This document shows positions 40,764 through 50,994 of a stretch of DNA of 64,000 nt, piece by piece. A program made the position numbers and the translations under genes. A model generated the notes under the pieces. The model did no database searches. It was not told the origin of the DNA and was given only the letters and a program-made list of their open reading frames with translations. This stretch comes from Sphingomonas sp. UNC305MFCol5.2 (GTDB lineage Bacteria; Pseudomonadota; Alphaproteobacteria; Sphingomonadales; Sphingomonadaceae), in NCBI RefSeq assembly GCF_000712135.1, contig NZ_JOOE01000002.1, positions 496,001 to 560,000 of the forward strand, given 5' to 3'. Position 1 is the stretch's first letter; each line of letters opens with the position of its first letter.

Positions 40764-42485
40764 GTGAAACACGACCAAAAGAATTTCGTGATCTTTGCGC
40801 TGCTGGCCGCGCTCATCCTGTTCGGCTGGCCGCAGATCACCCACTGGATCTTCCCGCAGCAGCAGCCGGCATCGGTCAAGATCGAGGGCGGCAAGACCAA
40901 GCCGGTCGGCAATCCCGGCGCCGATCCGGCCTATGATTCGCCCAAGGCTTTGCGCGATCGCCAGATAGTGCTCGCCGAAACCCCGCGGGTGGCGATCGAA
41001 ACGCCCAAGCTGCGCGGCTCGATCAACCTCAAGGGCGCGCGGATCGACGACCTCGTGCTCAGCCAATATGCCGAGACCGTCGCCAAGGATTCGCCGCCGA
41101 TCCGCCTGCTCTCGCCGGGGGGCGCCAAAGGTGCCTATTTCGCGCAGTTCGGCTGGCAGGGAGCCGGCGTCGAGGCTCCGGGTCCCGACACGATCTGGCA
41201 GGCCAGCGGCACGAAGCTGACTCCGACAACGCCCGTCACGCTCACTTCGCGGAGTCCCACGGGCCAGGTGTTCCGCATCGAGCTGTCGGTCGATGACAAT
41301 TACATGTTCAACATCCGCCAGACAGTGGCCAACGCCGGCGCCACGCCGGTCGCGGTCACGCCCTTCGCGCTCGTCTCGCGCGCGGAGCGCTCGCTCGACC
41401 CCGATCAATGGGCGGCGCATGTCGGTCCGATCGCGATTTCCCAGGGCGCGGCGAACTACGTCAACTGGAAGGACGTCGAAGGCACGCCGCAGCAATTCAG
41501 CACCACCGGCGGCTGGGTCGGCTATACCGATCATTACTGGCTGACCGCATTGGTCCCCGATCAGCGCGTGCCCGTCCAGCTCCAGCACCGCGGCGAGATG
41601 GGCAAGGCCTATCAGGCCGATTACCGCCTTGCCGATCCGCTCAACCTCGCACCCGGCAAGAAGGTCACCTACAACAGCCGCTTCTTCGCCGGCGCGAAGG
41701 AAGTGAAGCTCCTCGACAAATATCAGGACGAACAAGGCATCGTGCAGTTCGATCGCGCGATCGACTGGGGCTGGTACGGCATCATCGAGCAGCCGATCTT
41801 CTATTATCTCGACTGGCTGTTCCGCATCGCTAAAAATTTCGGCGTCGCGATCATCTTGCTCACGATCACGATCCGCCTTTTGCTCTTCCCGATCGCCCAG
41901 CGCCAGTTCGCCTCGATGGCGGCGATGCGCGCGGTGCAGCCCAAGATGAAGGCGCTGCAGGAACGCTACAAGGACGACAAGCAGCGCCAGCAGCAGGAGA
42001 TCATGAAGCTGTACAAGGAAGAGAAGGTCAATCCGCTCGCGGGCTGCCTCCCCATCTTGATCCAGATCCCGATCATGTTCGCATTGTACAAGGTGCTGTT
42101 GCTCACGATCGAAATGCGGCACCAGCCGTTCGTCGGCTGGATCCGCGATCTCTCGGCGCCCGATCCGCTGACGCCGCTCAACCTGTTCGGGCTGCTCGCC
42201 TTCACGCCGCCGCACTTCATCGCGATCGGCGTGATCCCTATCCTGCTCGGCATCTCGATGTACTTCCAGTTCAAGCTCAACCCGGCACCGATGGACGATA
42301 TGCAGAAGCAGATCTTCTCCATAATGCCGTGGATGATGATGTTCCTGATGGCGCCCTTCGCGGTGGGCCTGCAGGTCTACTGGATCACTTCGAACGTGCT
42401 GACGATCGCCCAGCAATGGCTGCTCTACAAGAAGCATCCGGGACTGAAGGAGCCGATCAAGAAGGAAGCCAAGGCGAGCAAATGA
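40764..42485 (+). CDS. yidC: Membrane protein insertase YidC
   Basis: The 573-residue Gram-negative YidC has an N-terminal helix ([18 protein letters not shown]), a large periplasmic beta domain (about residues 60-340) and five C-terminal helices with the hydrophilic-groove region [20 protein letters not shown] and the cytoplasmic hairpin rich in K/Q. It inserts inner-membrane proteins with or without Sec. The start is GTG 40764 with GGGGA 8 bases upstream; no in-frame ATG precedes helix 1. Confidence 0.96.
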   Translation: MKHDQKNFVIFALLAALILFGWPQITHWIFPQQQPASVKIEGGKTKPVGNPGADPAYDSPKALRDRQIVLAETPRVAIETPKLRGSINLKGARIDDLVLSQYAETVAKDSPPIRLLSPGGAKGAYFAQFGWQGAGVEAPGPDTIWQASGTKLTPTTPVTLTSRSPTGQVFRIELSVDDNYMFNIRQTVANAGATPVAVTPFALVSRAERSLDPDQWAAHVGPIAISQGAANYVNWKDVEGTPQQFSTTGGWVGYTDHYWLTALVPDQRVPVQLQHRGEMGKAYQADYRLADPLNLAPGKKVTYNSRFFAGAKEVKLLDKYQDEQGIVQFDRAIDWGWYGIIEQPIFYYLDWLFRIAKNFGVAIILLTITIRLLLFPIAQRQFASMAAMRAVQPKMKALQERYKDDKQRQQQEIMKLYKEEKVNPLAGCLPILIQIPIMFALYKVLLLTIEMRHQPFVGWIRDLSAPDPLTPLNLFGLLAFTPPHFIAIGVIPILLGISMYFQFKLNPAPMDDMQKQIFSIMPWMMMFLMAPFAVGLQVYWITSNVLTIAQQWLLYKKHPGLKEPIKKEAKASK

Positions 42486-43120
42486 GCGGCTTCGACGACG
42501 ATCAGATCGAGGCCGCGCGAAAGATCTTCGCCGGCCCGATCACCTTCCTGAAGTCGGCGCCCGAGCTTCGGCATCTGCCTGATCCGGCGGTGCCCGAAGT
42601 TGCGTTCGCCGGCCGCTCGAACGTGGGCAAATCGTCGCTGCTCAACGCGCTCGCCAACCGCAACGGCCTCGCACGCACTTCGAACACGCCCGGCCGCACG
42701 CAGGAGCTCAATTTCTTCGACGTCGGCGATCCGCTCAAATTCCGCCTCGTCGACATGCCCGGCTATGGCTTCGCCAAGGCGCCCAAGGACATGCAGCGCC
42801 AGTGGCGCTACCTGGTGAACGACTTCCTGCGCGGCCGCGACGTGCTCAAGCGCGCCTTGGTGCTGATCGATTCGCGCCACGGCATCAAGGACGTCGACAA
42901 CGAGATCCTCGACATGCTCGATAATGCCGCGGTCAGCTACCGGATCGTCCTCACCAAGACCGACAAGATCAAGGCGACCGAACTCGCCGAAGTCCGCGCC
43001 CGCACCGAAACCGAAGCCCGGAAACGTCCGGCCGCCCACCCCGACATCATCGCCACCTCGAGCGAGAAGGGCATGGGCCTCCCCGAACTGCGCGCCGCGG
43101 TGCTGGAGGCCGTGGGTTGA
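42482..43120 (+). CDS. engB: Ribosome biogenesis GTPase YsxC/EngB
   Basis: The 212-residue GTPase has G1 [10 protein letters not shown]2 region [11 protein letters not shown]3 DMPGYGFA, G4 TKTDK and G5 TSSEKG. EngB acts in late assembly of the large ribosomal subunit. ATG 42482 overlaps the yidC stop (ATGA). The next gene starts with TTG over this gene's stop. Confidence 0.96.
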   Translation: MSGFDDDQIEAARKIFAGPITFLKSAPELRHLPDPAVPEVAFAGRSNVGKSSLLNALANRNGLARTSNTPGRTQELNFFDVGDPLKFRLVDMPGYGFAKAPKDMQRQWRYLVNDFLRGRDVLKRALVLIDSRHGIKDVDNEILDMLDNAAVSYRIVLTKTDKIKATELAEVRARTETEARKRPAAHPDIIATSSEKGMGLPELRAAVLEAVG

Positions 43121-44250
43121 GCGCGGCGAGGCCGCGTCTCGCCGGTCTCGACATTTTCCGCGGGCTCGCCGTTGCCGGCATGATCCTCGTCAATACGCCG
43201 GGCAGCTGGTCGCATTTGTGGTGGCCGCTCGATCACGCCGAATGGCATGGCTGGACGCCGACCGATCTCGTCTTTCCCGCTTTCCTGTTCGCGGTCGGCG
43301 TGGCGCTTGCCCTCTCCTTTCCGCGCAAAGTCGACGGCGGCACGTGGCGCAAGATCGCACGGCGCACGCTGTTGCTGATCGCGATCGGTTGGGGGCTCCA
43401 GCTTATCGCCCGCCCGGAGCTCGCGAGCTTCCGCTTCCCCGGCGTGCTCCAGCGCATCGCGCTCTGCTATGCGCTCGCGGCGAGCTTCGCGATCCTCACT
43501 GCGTCGACGCTGGGGGACGGCCGACGCAGCCTGCGCCCCGCCCCGATTCTCGCCATGACCGTTGTCGCACTGCTGCTATATTGGGCGTTACTCGCATTCG
43601 TTCCGGTTCCCGGATACGGTGCGGGCCAGCTCAGCCCCGAAGGCAATCTCACCGGCTTCATCGATCGCGCAGTGTTCACGACCGCGCATATCTGGCGCGG
43701 CGGCACCGATGCCGCGGGCAATATCGTCTACGACCCCGAAGGCCTGCTCTCGACGATGTCGGCGCTCGCGAACGTCCTGTTCGGGATGCTCGCGGCGATC
43801 GTCTGGCAGCGCGATCCATCGCGCGCCACGCTTCGGATCGCGCTCGCGGGCGTGCTGTTGATCGCGATCGGCCTGCTGCTCCACCCGGTCCTGCCGATCA
43901 ACAAGAAGCTGTGGACCAGCAGCTTCGCGATCTTTACCTCGGGCAGCTCGGCGCTGCTCCTCGCGCTCTGCATGGCCGCGACCCGGAGCGGCGTGCCCCG
44001 CTTGCTCGCGCCGCTCCACATGCTCGGCATGAACGCGATCCTCGGCTACGTTCTCTCGGTACTGATCGGCATAGCGGGCTTCCGCCTGTTCATCGGCGAT
44101 GCGAGCGTGCAGGACTGGGGCTTCGCGCGCCTGAGCAGCCTGATCCCAGACCCCCATGCCGCCTCCTTCGCCTACGCACTGATCGCACTCGCGCTCGTCT
44201 TGGCCGCGCTCGTCCCCTTCCACCGCCGCGGGATCCATCTCAGGCTGTGA
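43117..44250 (+). CDS. Heparan-alpha-glucosaminide N-acetyltransferase-like membrane protein
   Basis: The 377-residue protein has about ten helices and the family start [22 protein letters not shown], followed by [23 protein letters not shown] with the active-site His region, and [14 protein letters not shown]. Such proteins transfer acetyl groups across the membrane onto amino sugars, which in bacteria could be cell-wall sugars (inference). The start is TTG 43117, overlapping the engB stop, with GGAGG 7 bases upstream. Confidence 0.86.
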   Translation: MSAARPRLAGLDIFRGLAVAGMILVNTPGSWSHLWWPLDHAEWHGWTPTDLVFPAFLFAVGVALALSFPRKVDGGTWRKIARRTLLLIAIGWGLQLIARPELASFRFPGVLQRIALCYALAASFAILTASTLGDGRRSLRPAPILAMTVVALLLYWALLAFVPVPGYGAGQLSPEGNLTGFIDRAVFTTAHIWRGGTDAAGNIVYDPEGLLSTMSALANVLFGMLAAIVWQRDPSRATLRIALAGVLLIAIGLLLHPVLPINKKLWTSSFAIFTSGSSALLLALCMAATRSGVPRLLAPLHMLGMNAILGYVLSVLIGIAGFRLFIGDASVQDWGFARLSSLIPDPHAASFAYALIALALVLAALVPFHRRGIHLRL

Positions 44251-44579
44251 CCGAGCACCTCTTCTCCTACGGCACGCTCCAGCTCGAGAGCGTCCAGCGC
44301 TCGCAATTCGGCCGTCTGCTCGAAGGCACCGACGATGTGCTCACCGGCTATGGCGTGATCGAGATCCAGATCCGCGATCCGGCAGTGCTCGACGCCAGCG
44401 GGATCGAGACCCATCGCGCGCTCGTCCCCGATGCCGATGCCCCGCCGATCCCCGGCAAGGTCTTCCGCTTGACCGCGGCAGAACTCGCCGCCGCCGACAC
44501 CTATGAGAGCGAGAATTACCGCCGCGAACAGGTCGTCCTCGCCTCCGGCACCGCTGCCTGGGTCTATGTGAAGGCCTGA
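44247..44579 (+). CDS. Gamma-glutamylcyclotransferase-like (AIG2) protein
   Basis: The 110-residue protein has the substrate-loop motif LFSYGTLQ at residues 5-12, a GKVFRLTAAELAAADTYE segment and the catalytic-type Glu in YESENYRRE. Relatives release 5-oxoproline from gamma-glutamyl amines; the natural substrate here is unknown. GTG 44247 overlaps the preceding stop (GTGA). The 71-base gap after it shows only a weak CTACGT/ACGTAG repeat. Confidence 0.87.
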   Translation: MTEHLFSYGTLQLESVQRSQFGRLLEGTDDVLTGYGVIEIQIRDPAVLDASGIETHRALVPDADAPPIPGKVFRLTAAELAAADTYESENYRREQVVLASGTAAWVYVKA

Positions 44580-44650
44580 AACCTACGTCCAACTACTTAT
44601 GCTTACACGCAAAACCACGTAGACTTGCCATTCCCGTCTAAAATGTATCG

Positions 44651-46249
44651 GTGATCCGGTCGCTCCGCCCTCTCGCCTTTCGCCTCGTCCATGCCCTGTA
44701 TGGTCGCTGGGTGGCGCTGCCCGAGGAGCTGGTGCGCACCCAGATCATGTCGATATCGGGCGGCTTCCCGTTCACCTTCGCGATGTCGGTGATCGTGAGC
44801 ATCGGCATGCTCGCAATGTCCCACGACGCCGATCATTTGCTGATCCGCAGCGCCGCGCTCGTGCTCCATCTCGGCATCCTCAGCGGGTTTCTGGTCCGCT
44901 ATATTCGCCATCGGAAGCGCGACTGGCGCATCGCGGATTCGCGGGGCGCGATTCTCATGGCGGTCCTGCAGGGTTGCCTCGCCGCGTTCGGCTGGATGGT
45001 GTTCCTCGGCGCGTGCGGGATGGGCGCGACCGATCACCAGCTCATCGTCGTGGTCGCGGTAATCGCCGGCGTCACCGCGGTCGGCGCGCTCCGCTACGCC
45101 GCGCTGCCCCCCGCCAGCCTCGCCTTTCTCGTCACCGCCAATCTCGTCAGCCTCTTCTTCGCGATCCTGTGGGAGATGCCGGCCGGCATGTCGGTGTTCC
45201 TCGGCGCGTACACGCTACTGCTCGGCCGCTTCGTACTCGAACAGTCCAAGCTCGTCGCGCGGCAATATGAGCTGGGCCAGGCGCGCGCCGCCGCCGAGCA
45301 CGAGCGCGATCTGCTCCGTGCCGAGGCACAGCGCGAGGAATGGCAGCGCCAGGCCACCGCCGCCGAGGCGCGTACCCGCATGGAGGCCGCGAGCCGCTGC
45401 GCCCGCGACGACGAAGTGCGGCGCATCGCCGGCCAGTTCGAACAGATCTTCGTGCGCAACGTCACCGATCTCGCCGCCGCCGCCGATCGGACGCGCCAAT
45501 CCGCCGAATTGCTGGTGCTGAGCGCCCGCACTTCGCAGGATCAGGTTCACGGCATCGTCGGCCATATCAGCAAGGCCGACGACGGGGCCACGGTGCTGCT
45601 CGGCGAATCCGAGAATCTCGGCCATGCGCGCGCCGCGGTCGAGGCCAGCATCGCCGCGCAGGAAACGACGACCGCGCATCTCCATACACTCTCGCTCGCC
45701 GCCGACGATCGCTTCGCCACTCTGGTTGGCTATGCCGGCAACGCCGGCACCATCGCGGATCTGATCGGCGACGTCGCCGCGCGGACCAATCTGCTCGCGC
45801 TCAATGCTTCGATCGAGGCCGCGCGCGCCGGTGAGGCAGGCCGCGGCTTCGCGGTCGTCGCGCAGGAAGTGAAGGCGCTCGCCTCGCAGACCTCGCTCGC
45901 GACCAAGGATATCCGCCGCCAGCTCACGCGGATCACCGAAGCGGTCACCTCCACCGCCAGCATCGTCAGCGACATGCGCACGAGCTTCGGTCGCATCACC
46001 GAAGGCGCCGGCGCGGTCGAGCAGGCGATGGCGCGGCAAGGTGACGTCATCCGCTCGATCCAACGCTATGCCGGCTCCGCGGCCGCACTCACTTCGAGCC
46101 TCCATGACAGCGCGGCGATCGCCGAACATGCCGCCGACGCCGCCGCCGACGTAACCGGGGAACTGGGCGCGGTGACGGGCGATCTGGTCGGCAAGACCGA
46201 GCTGCTGATGCGCGAGATGCGCAGCTTCGTCGCGTCGCTCGCCGCCTGA
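44651..46249 (+). CDS. Methyl-accepting chemotaxis-type signalling protein with polytopic membrane domain
   Basis: The 532-residue protein has five or six hydrophobic helices in the first 200 residues with no periplasmic sensor domain, then a charged coiled coil and the MCP signalling hairpin with the conserved tip [24 protein letters not shown] region followed by [13 protein letters not shown]. It probably signals to a CheA kinase from a membrane-embedded sensor, perhaps of proton-motive or redox state (inference). The start is GTG 44651 without a clear ribosome site. No che genes are adjacent. Confidence 0.85.
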   Translation: MIRSLRPLAFRLVHALYGRWVALPEELVRTQIMSISGGFPFTFAMSVIVSIGMLAMSHDADHLLIRSAALVLHLGILSGFLVRYIRHRKRDWRIADSRGAILMAVLQGCLAAFGWMVFLGACGMGATDHQLIVVVAVIAGVTAVGALRYAALPPASLAFLVTANLVSLFFAILWEMPAGMSVFLGAYTLLLGRFVLEQSKLVARQYELGQARAAAEHERDLLRAEAQREEWQRQATAAEARTRMEAASRCARDDEVRRIAGQFEQIFVRNVTDLAAAADRTRQSAELLVLSARTSQDQVHGIVGHISKADDGATVLLGESENLGHARAAVEASIAAQETTTAHLHTLSLAADDRFATLVGYAGNAGTIADLIGDVAARTNLLALNASIEAARAGEAGRGFAVVAQEVKALASQTSLATKDIRRQLTRITEAVTSTASIVSDMRTSFGRITEGAGAVEQAMARQGDVIRSIQRYAGSAAALTSSLHDSAAIAEHAADAAADVTGELGAVTGDLVGKTELLMREMRSFVASLAA

Positions 46250-46263
46250 CCGCCTGCCCCGCT

Positions 46264-48228
46264 TCAGGCCGGGTTGTGCTTGGCCAGGAACGCCTCCAGC
46301 GCCTTCAGGAACTCCAGCCGGTCCTCGCTGCGCGAAAAATGGTGGTCGGCCTCGGGCTGCTCGATCCACGTCACGTCCTTGCCCGCCGCCCTGAGCTTCT
46401 GCGCCATCACCCGCGACTGAACGAGCGGCACCACCCGGTCCTTCTTGCCGTGTACCAGCAGGATCGGGATCGAGAACTGATCGGCGAGATTGACCGGCGA
46501 GACGCTCTTCAGGTCCGGCGCCTGCATCTTGAGCCAGTCCTTCCGCGCGCCCGCGCCGAGGAAGTTGCTGTTATGGTTGATCATCCGATTGAGATCGGAG
46601 ACGCCGGCATAGGCCACTGCGCAGCGGTACAGCTTGCCGTCGCGTTGTGCCGCGCGCATCGCGGCATAGCCGCCATAGGAAGCGCCGACCATACAGACCC
46701 GCTTCGGATCAGCGATCCCCAATTTGGCGAGCTCGGCGACCGCGTCGTTGAGATCGTCCTGCATCGCCAGGCCCCATTGGCCGAGCCCCTTTTCGGTGAA
46801 CGGCGTGCCGTAGCCGGAAGAGCCGCGGTAATTGGGCTGGATCACTGCATAGCCGCGCTCGGCGAGGAACTGGGTCCACCAGTCCCATTCCTCGGTGTCG
46901 CGCGCGAAGGGCCCGCCATGCGGCATCACGATCAGCGGCAAATTGGTCTTCTTGCCGAACGGCAGCGTCAGCACCGCGGCGATCTCCAGCCCGTCGCGCG
47001 CCTTGTAGCGGATCGTGCGCACCGGATGCATCCGCTTCATGCCGATCGCGCTGTTGTTGGTATTGAGGAACTGCATCGAATCGTCGGCGGCGCGGTACAG
47101 GAAATAGGCGCCGGGCGCGTTGGCGCCGCCGACATGGACAATCGCCATGGTACGATCACGATTGAGCGAGACGATCCGCGGCTCGCCGCCCTTGATCCTG
47201 TCCGCGATCGTCTTCTGCATCGCCTCCAGTGCCGAATCGGTCCAGCGGATGCCCGGTTTGTCCTCGTTCACATAGACGCCGACATAGTTGAAGCCGGTCC
47301 GGTCGGGCATCAGCCCGCCGATATCATAGCCCTTGGTCGCGAAGAGCTGTTTGCCCCGCGTCAACGTCGTGAGATCGAGCTCGTACAACGCCGAATAGCC
47401 GCCTTCGTCGTCCGAGATCATCAGGCCCTTGCCGGGCGCCTTCAGAAACAGCGAAGGGACGGTGAGCGTATCCTTGTGCGTGCGTGCCTTATCGATCGTC
47501 TTGAAACTGTCCTTGTCGCTTTCGCGATAGACTGCGCGCCGGGTGCGCCCGTCCAGCGACGAGCCGATGCCCATCCGAACCGTACCGTTGCCGTCGGCAT
47601 ACCAGTTCCAGATTCCTTCGCGGCCGTGGAGCACGAGCTTGCGCTTGCCGGTCGAAACGTCGATTTCGTCGACCTGAGGCCAGAAGCCGGCCTGGTTGGC
47701 ATAGACCGACATCTGCGACGCCATCAGGATGCGCGGCGTGCCGTCGGTCGCGGTCCAGACCAGGTCGTCAGCGTCCTGTGCGGCTTCGCGGCTGGCGAGC
47801 TTGTTGATCTTCGTGCCGGTGGCATTCACGCTCACGGCGCGGCTCACATACATCTCGTCGCCTTCGAAAGGCATGAGCTGGCCGATGCCGAGCACCAGCC
47901 ATTCGTCATTGACCCATTGCCACCAGTTAAGATCGGCTTCCCCCAGCCCGACCAGCCGCATCTTGCTGCCGTCGAGTGGGATGATCGCGAAATATTGGGT
48001 GCCGTTCACTGCGACCTTGGCGGCGATCGCGTTGCCGCCGGGGGAAAGCTCGGGCCCCTCGAAGGACGGGATCTCGGCGAAGACCGAAGTCTCCAGCGGC
48101 CCGGTCTTCTTTTCCGCCTCTTTCTCGGCCGCTTTCTCCGCCGGCTTGTCCGCCGTCTGCGCCCCTGCCGTCGCGGCGATCGCGACCAGTCCGCCCGCAA
48201 CCAGCAGGCTCCACCCCCAACGCGACAT
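46264..48228 (-). CDS. S9-family prolyl oligopeptidase-like peptidase, exported
   Basis: The 654-residue protein has a signal peptide (LLVAGGLVAIAATAGAQ), a K/E-rich linker, a beta-propeller region and a C-terminal alpha/beta-hydrolase domain with the Ser in GASYGGYAAM, Asp in VHGKKDRVVP and His in EADHHFSR. Such enzymes cleave dipeptides or oligopeptides in the periplasm. ATG 48228 has a GGGGGA site. Its stop faces the chemoreceptor stop 14 bases away, and GCCTGA/TCAGGC around the two stops could form a shared hairpin. Confidence 0.92.
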   Translation of the reverse strand: MSRWGWSLLVAGGLVAIAATAGAQTADKPAEKAAEKEAEKKTGPLETSVFAEIPSFEGPELSPGGNAIAAKVAVNGTQYFAIIPLDGSKMRLVGLGEADLNWWQWVNDEWLVLGIGQLMPFEGDEMYVSRAVSVNATGTKINKLASREAAQDADDLVWTATDGTPRILMASQMSVYANQAGFWPQVDEIDVSTGKRKLVLHGREGIWNWYADGNGTVRMGIGSSLDGRTRRAVYRESDKDSFKTIDKARTHKDTLTVPSLFLKAPGKGLMISDDEGGYSALYELDLTTLTRGKQLFATKGYDIGGLMPDRTGFNYVGVYVNEDKPGIRWTDSALEAMQKTIADRIKGGEPRIVSLNRDRTMAIVHVGGANAPGAYFLYRAADDSMQFLNTNNSAIGMKRMHPVRTIRYKARDGLEIAAVLTLPFGKKTNLPLIVMPHGGPFARDTEEWDWWTQFLAERGYAVIQPNYRGSSGYGTPFTEKGLGQWGLAMQDDLNDAVAELAKLGIADPKRVCMVGASYGGYAAMRAAQRDGKLYRCAVAYAGVSDLNRMINHNSNFLGAGARKDWLKMQAPDLKSVSPVNLADQFSIPILLVHGKKDRVVPLVQSRVMAQKLRAAGKDVTWIEQPEADHHFSRSEDRLEFLKALEAFLAKHNPA

Positions 48229-48301
48229 CAGTCCCCCTTCGATTTCACGTGCCCCGGGGTCGATGCTGTCGTCTTTTTCCTCCCGCCGCAAGCCGTTACG
48301 G

Positions 48302-49582
48302 TCAGGTCGCCGGCCGAAGCGTGCGGGCCTCGGTCCGCCCGCTCAGGATCGCCACCGCCGCCGCGAGTCCGAACGCCCCTGCGATCAGGAAAGCGGGCGT
48401 GTAGGTGCCGGTCCAGGCGCGGATCGCGCCCGCGCCGAACGCCGCGGTCGCCGCGCCCAACTGGTGCCCGACCATCACCCAGCCGAACACGATCGGCGCA
48501 TCGCGCTCGCCGAACGTCAGGTTGGCGAGCTTCACCGTCGGCGGCACCGTCGCGATCCAGTCGAGGCCATAGAAGACCGCGAACAGGAACAGGCTGCCCG
48601 CGCCGAAATCGAGGAAGGGCAGTGCCAGCAGCGAGAGCCCGCGCAGGCCGTAATAGACGAAGAGTAGCTTCCGCGGATCGTAGCGATCGGTCAGCCAGCC
48701 CGACGCAGTCGTTCCGATCAGGTCGAACAGCCCCATCAGCGAGAGCAAACCCGCCGCCTGGACCGGCGCGATGCCGTGATCGCCGCAGAACGCGATCATG
48801 TGCGTGCCGACCAGCCCATTGGTGGTCAGCCCGCAGACGAAAAAGGTGCCGAAAAGCAACCAGAACATCGGCGACCGTGCCGCGCGGAACAGCGCGGTGA
48901 AGGCCAAGCTCGCGGTCGCGGCCTGCTTGAGCGGCGGTGGCGGCGCGCTGTCTTCGGTCTCGCCGAAGCGCCGCACGCCCACGTCCTGCGGATGTTCGGG
49001 AACGAACAGGAATACGAGCGGCAGCATCGCCGCGCTCGCGATCGACACGGCCAGCGCCACCGGCCGCCACGCCCCGCCCTCGGCGAGCCATGCCAGCACC
49101 GGCAGGAACACCAGGGCACCGGTCGCGGTGCTCGCAGTGAGCATCCCCATCACCAGCCCCTGCCGCGTCGCGAACCAGCGATTGACCACCGCCGCGCCCA
49201 GCACCGACGCCACCGCGCCGCTGCCCACGCCCGAGATCACGCCCCAGCTCAGCACATATTGCCACGGCTCGGTCATCCACAGGCTGGCTAAGGTCGCCGA
49301 TGCCATCAGCACCAGCCCGCCGAGCATCGTCCGCTTGATGCCGATCGACAGCATCAGCGCCGCCGCGAAGGGGCCTACCAGCCCGTAGAGCAATATGCCG
49401 ATCGCCGCCGACGCCGAGATCGTCGCGCGATCCCAGCCGAAATGCTGTTCGAGCGGCAGCATCATCACGCCGGGTGCCGATCGCAGCCCTGCGGAGACGA
49501 GCAAGGCGAGGAACGTCATGCCGACGACGATGCTGGCATAGCCGCGCGTCGACACCGGCAGCTGCCGAAGCAGCGCCGTCAT
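48302..49582 (-). CDS. Major facilitator superfamily transporter
   Basis: The 426-residue transporter has twelve helices in two halves and a central loop with PEHPQDVGVRRFG, the pattern of oxalate/formate-antiporter and monocarboxylate-type MFS proteins. ATG 49582 overlaps the marR stop (ATGA), so it is translated from the marR transcript and is the probable target of that regulator. The substrate is unknown. Confidence 0.88.
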   Translation of the reverse strand: MTALLRQLPVSTRGYASIVVGMTFLALLVSAGLRSAPGVMMLPLEQHFGWDRATISASAAIGILLYGLVGPFAAALMLSIGIKRTMLGGLVLMASATLASLWMTEPWQYVLSWGVISGVGSGAVASVLGAAVVNRWFATRQGLVMGMLTASTATGALVFLPVLAWLAEGGAWRPVALAVSIASAAMLPLVFLFVPEHPQDVGVRRFGETEDSAPPPPLKQAATASLAFTALFRAARSPMFWLLFGTFFVCGLTTNGLVGTHMIAFCGDHGIAPVQAAGLLSLMGLFDLIGTTASGWLTDRYDPRKLLFVYYGLRGLSLLALPFLDFGAGSLFLFAVFYGLDWIATVPPTVKLANLTFGERDAPIVFGWVMVGHQLGAATAAFGAGAIRAWTGTYTPAFLIAGAFGLAAAVAILSGRTEARTLRPAT

Positions 49583-50037
49583 GCGTTCGCTCCCGGCGTG
49601 CCCTCGGCCAATTCCGTCACTGCGCGCAACGCCGCTTCGAGTTCCATCCACTTCTCCTCCCCCATCGCGCCGACGAAGCGCTCCTGCACCGCGTCCCAAT
49701 CCGCCTCCGCGCCCTCGACCGCCCCCCGCCCGGCAGCGGTGAGCGACGCCAGCTTGGTCCGCCCCGCGCCGGCGGAAACGGTCACCCAGCCCTTGGCCTC
49801 GATCGGCGCCAGCGCGCGATAGAGCGAGCTGCGGTCCATCACGAGCTGCTCGGCGAGCCGGCTCAGCGGCAGCGGCTCGCCGCGCCTGATATGCCGCAGG
49901 ATCGCGAATTGCGCGGTGGTCATCCCGTTGGCGGCAAGCGCGTCGTCATAGACACGCGCCACTGCACGCGATGCCTTGCGGAGCGTGGTGCAGGCACAAG
50001 CGGAGGAAGTAGCCGGAGAATCATGATGCATATGCAT
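49579..50037 (-). CDS. MarR-family transcriptional regulator
   Basis: The 152-residue winged-helix protein has LPLSRLAEQLVMDRSSLYRAL as the recognition region and GWVTVSAGAGRTKLASLT as the wing. The N-terminus is His/Cys-rich (MHMHHDSP, then SACACTTLRK). ATG 50037 or 50031 lie inside a 31-bp palindrome, and no ribosome site precedes them, so the message may be leaderless. It is likely to repress itself and the MFS gene it is coupled to. Confidence 0.9.
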   Translation of the reverse strand: MHMHHDSPATSSACACTTLRKASRAVARVYDDALAANGMTTAQFAILRHIRRGEPLPLSRLAEQLVMDRSSLYRALAPIEAKGWVTVSAGAGRTKLASLTAAGRGAVEGAEADWDAVQERFVGAMGEEKWMELEAALRAVTELAEGTPGANA

Positions 50038-50053
50038 GATGTATATGCATCAT
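50023..50053. promoter_or_regulatory. 31-bp palindromic operator over the marR start
   Basis: ATGATGCATAT-N9-ATATGCATCAT is a perfect 11-bp inverted repeat covering the marR start codon. Its size and place fit a MarR dimer site for autorepression. The divergent GST gene starts 60 bases away and could be under the same control. Confidence 0.72.
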
Positions 50054-50112
50054 TCTAGTTGTTCAAGCGTGTCCATTGCCCCGGCTCGGTCACGCCGCTA
50101 TCCCGCCTGCCC

Positions 50113-50778
50113 ATGAAGCTCATCATCGGCAACAAGGCCTATTCATCCTGGTCGCTCCGCGGCTGGCTCGCCTGCAAGCAGTCCGGGCTGCCGTTCGAAG
50201 AGGTGGTGGTGCCGCTCTACGACTCGGATTGGGACAAGCGCCGCCAGGGCGACGAGTTCGCGCCGTCCTCGGGCAAGGTGCCGATCCTGTGGGACGGCGA
50301 GGCAGTGGTGTGGGACAGCCTCGCGATCGTCGAATATCTCAACGACAAGACCGGCGGCACCAAATTCTGGCCCGAGGATCCGGTCGCGCGCGCGATGGCG
50401 CGCTCGATGGCGGCCGAGATGCATTCGGGCTTCGCGTCGCTCCGCCGCAAGCACGGCATGAACATCCGCCAGGTCTATCCCCCGAGCACGCCCGATCCCG
50501 ACGTGATCGACGAATTGGGCCGGATCATGGAATTATGGGCGCAGGCCCGTGCCCGCTTCGGCGGCGACGGCGATTTCCTGTTCGGCGCGTTCGGCGCAGT
50601 CGACATCATGTTCGCGCCGGTGGTGACGCGGATCGTGACCTATTCGCTCCCCGTCCCCCGCTTCGCGCAGAGCTATATGCTCGCGGTGCTCCAGCATCCC
50701 TTCATGCAGGACTGGATCGCGGCGGCGCAGGAAGAAGATTGGGTGATCGAGCAGTTCGAGAAGCCGGCGAGCGGCTGA
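50113..50778 (+). CDS. Glutathione S-transferase family protein
   Basis: The 221-residue protein has a thioredoxin-fold N-terminal domain (KAYSSWSLRGWLACKQSGLPFEEV, cis-Pro in GKVPIL, then DSLAIVEYL) and a helical C-terminal domain. The SSWS segment supplies the catalytic Ser position. It conjugates or reduces electrophiles with glutathione. ATG 50113 matches the family start; an ATG at 50059 would add residues outside the fold. Confidence 0.92.
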   Translation: MKLIIGNKAYSSWSLRGWLACKQSGLPFEEVVVPLYDSDWDKRRQGDEFAPSSGKVPILWDGEAVVWDSLAIVEYLNDKTGGTKFWPEDPVARAMARSMAAEMHSGFASLRRKHGMNIRQVYPPSTPDPDVIDELGRIMELWAQARARFGGDGDFLFGAFGAVDIMFAPVVTRIVTYSLPVPRFAQSYMLAVLQHPFMQDWIAAAQEEDWVIEQFEKPASG

Positions 50779-50783
50779 CGGCG

Positions 50784-50939
50784 TCAGACCGGGATGCGGG
50801 TATATTCGTCGGCCCGGTTGCGGATGCTCTCGATCTGATCTCGCGCAATATGGCCGATGCCAACGAGATGCCGGCCCGAAAAGGCCGCCACGTCGGCGAC
50901 GCTCAGCGCGACCACGGACAAGAGGAGCATCCAACGCAT
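50784..50939 (-). CDS. Small secreted or membrane protein, unknown
   Basis: A minus-strand reading frame of 51 residues begins MRWMLLLSVVALSVADVAAF, a good signal or anchor helix, then a polar segment ending IESIRNRADEYTRIPV. It fills most of the gap between the GST and the cupin gene. The ribosome site is weak. It could be a real small membrane protein; ATG 50930 is an alternative start. Confidence 0.5.
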   Translation of the reverse strand: MRWMLLLSVVALSVADVAAFSGRHLVGIGHIARDQIESIRNRADEYTRIPV

Positions 50940-50994
50940 GCGGCCATGATAAAGGGCATCCATGAAGCTCCGCTGAATCGCGCGTTATGGAAAA

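Noticed and set aside
46276..48900. An 874-codon open frame antisense to the S9 peptidase and the MFS gene
   Set aside because: It crosses two well-supported genes on the other strand, has low-complexity Arg/Ala/Gln composition and no start signal.
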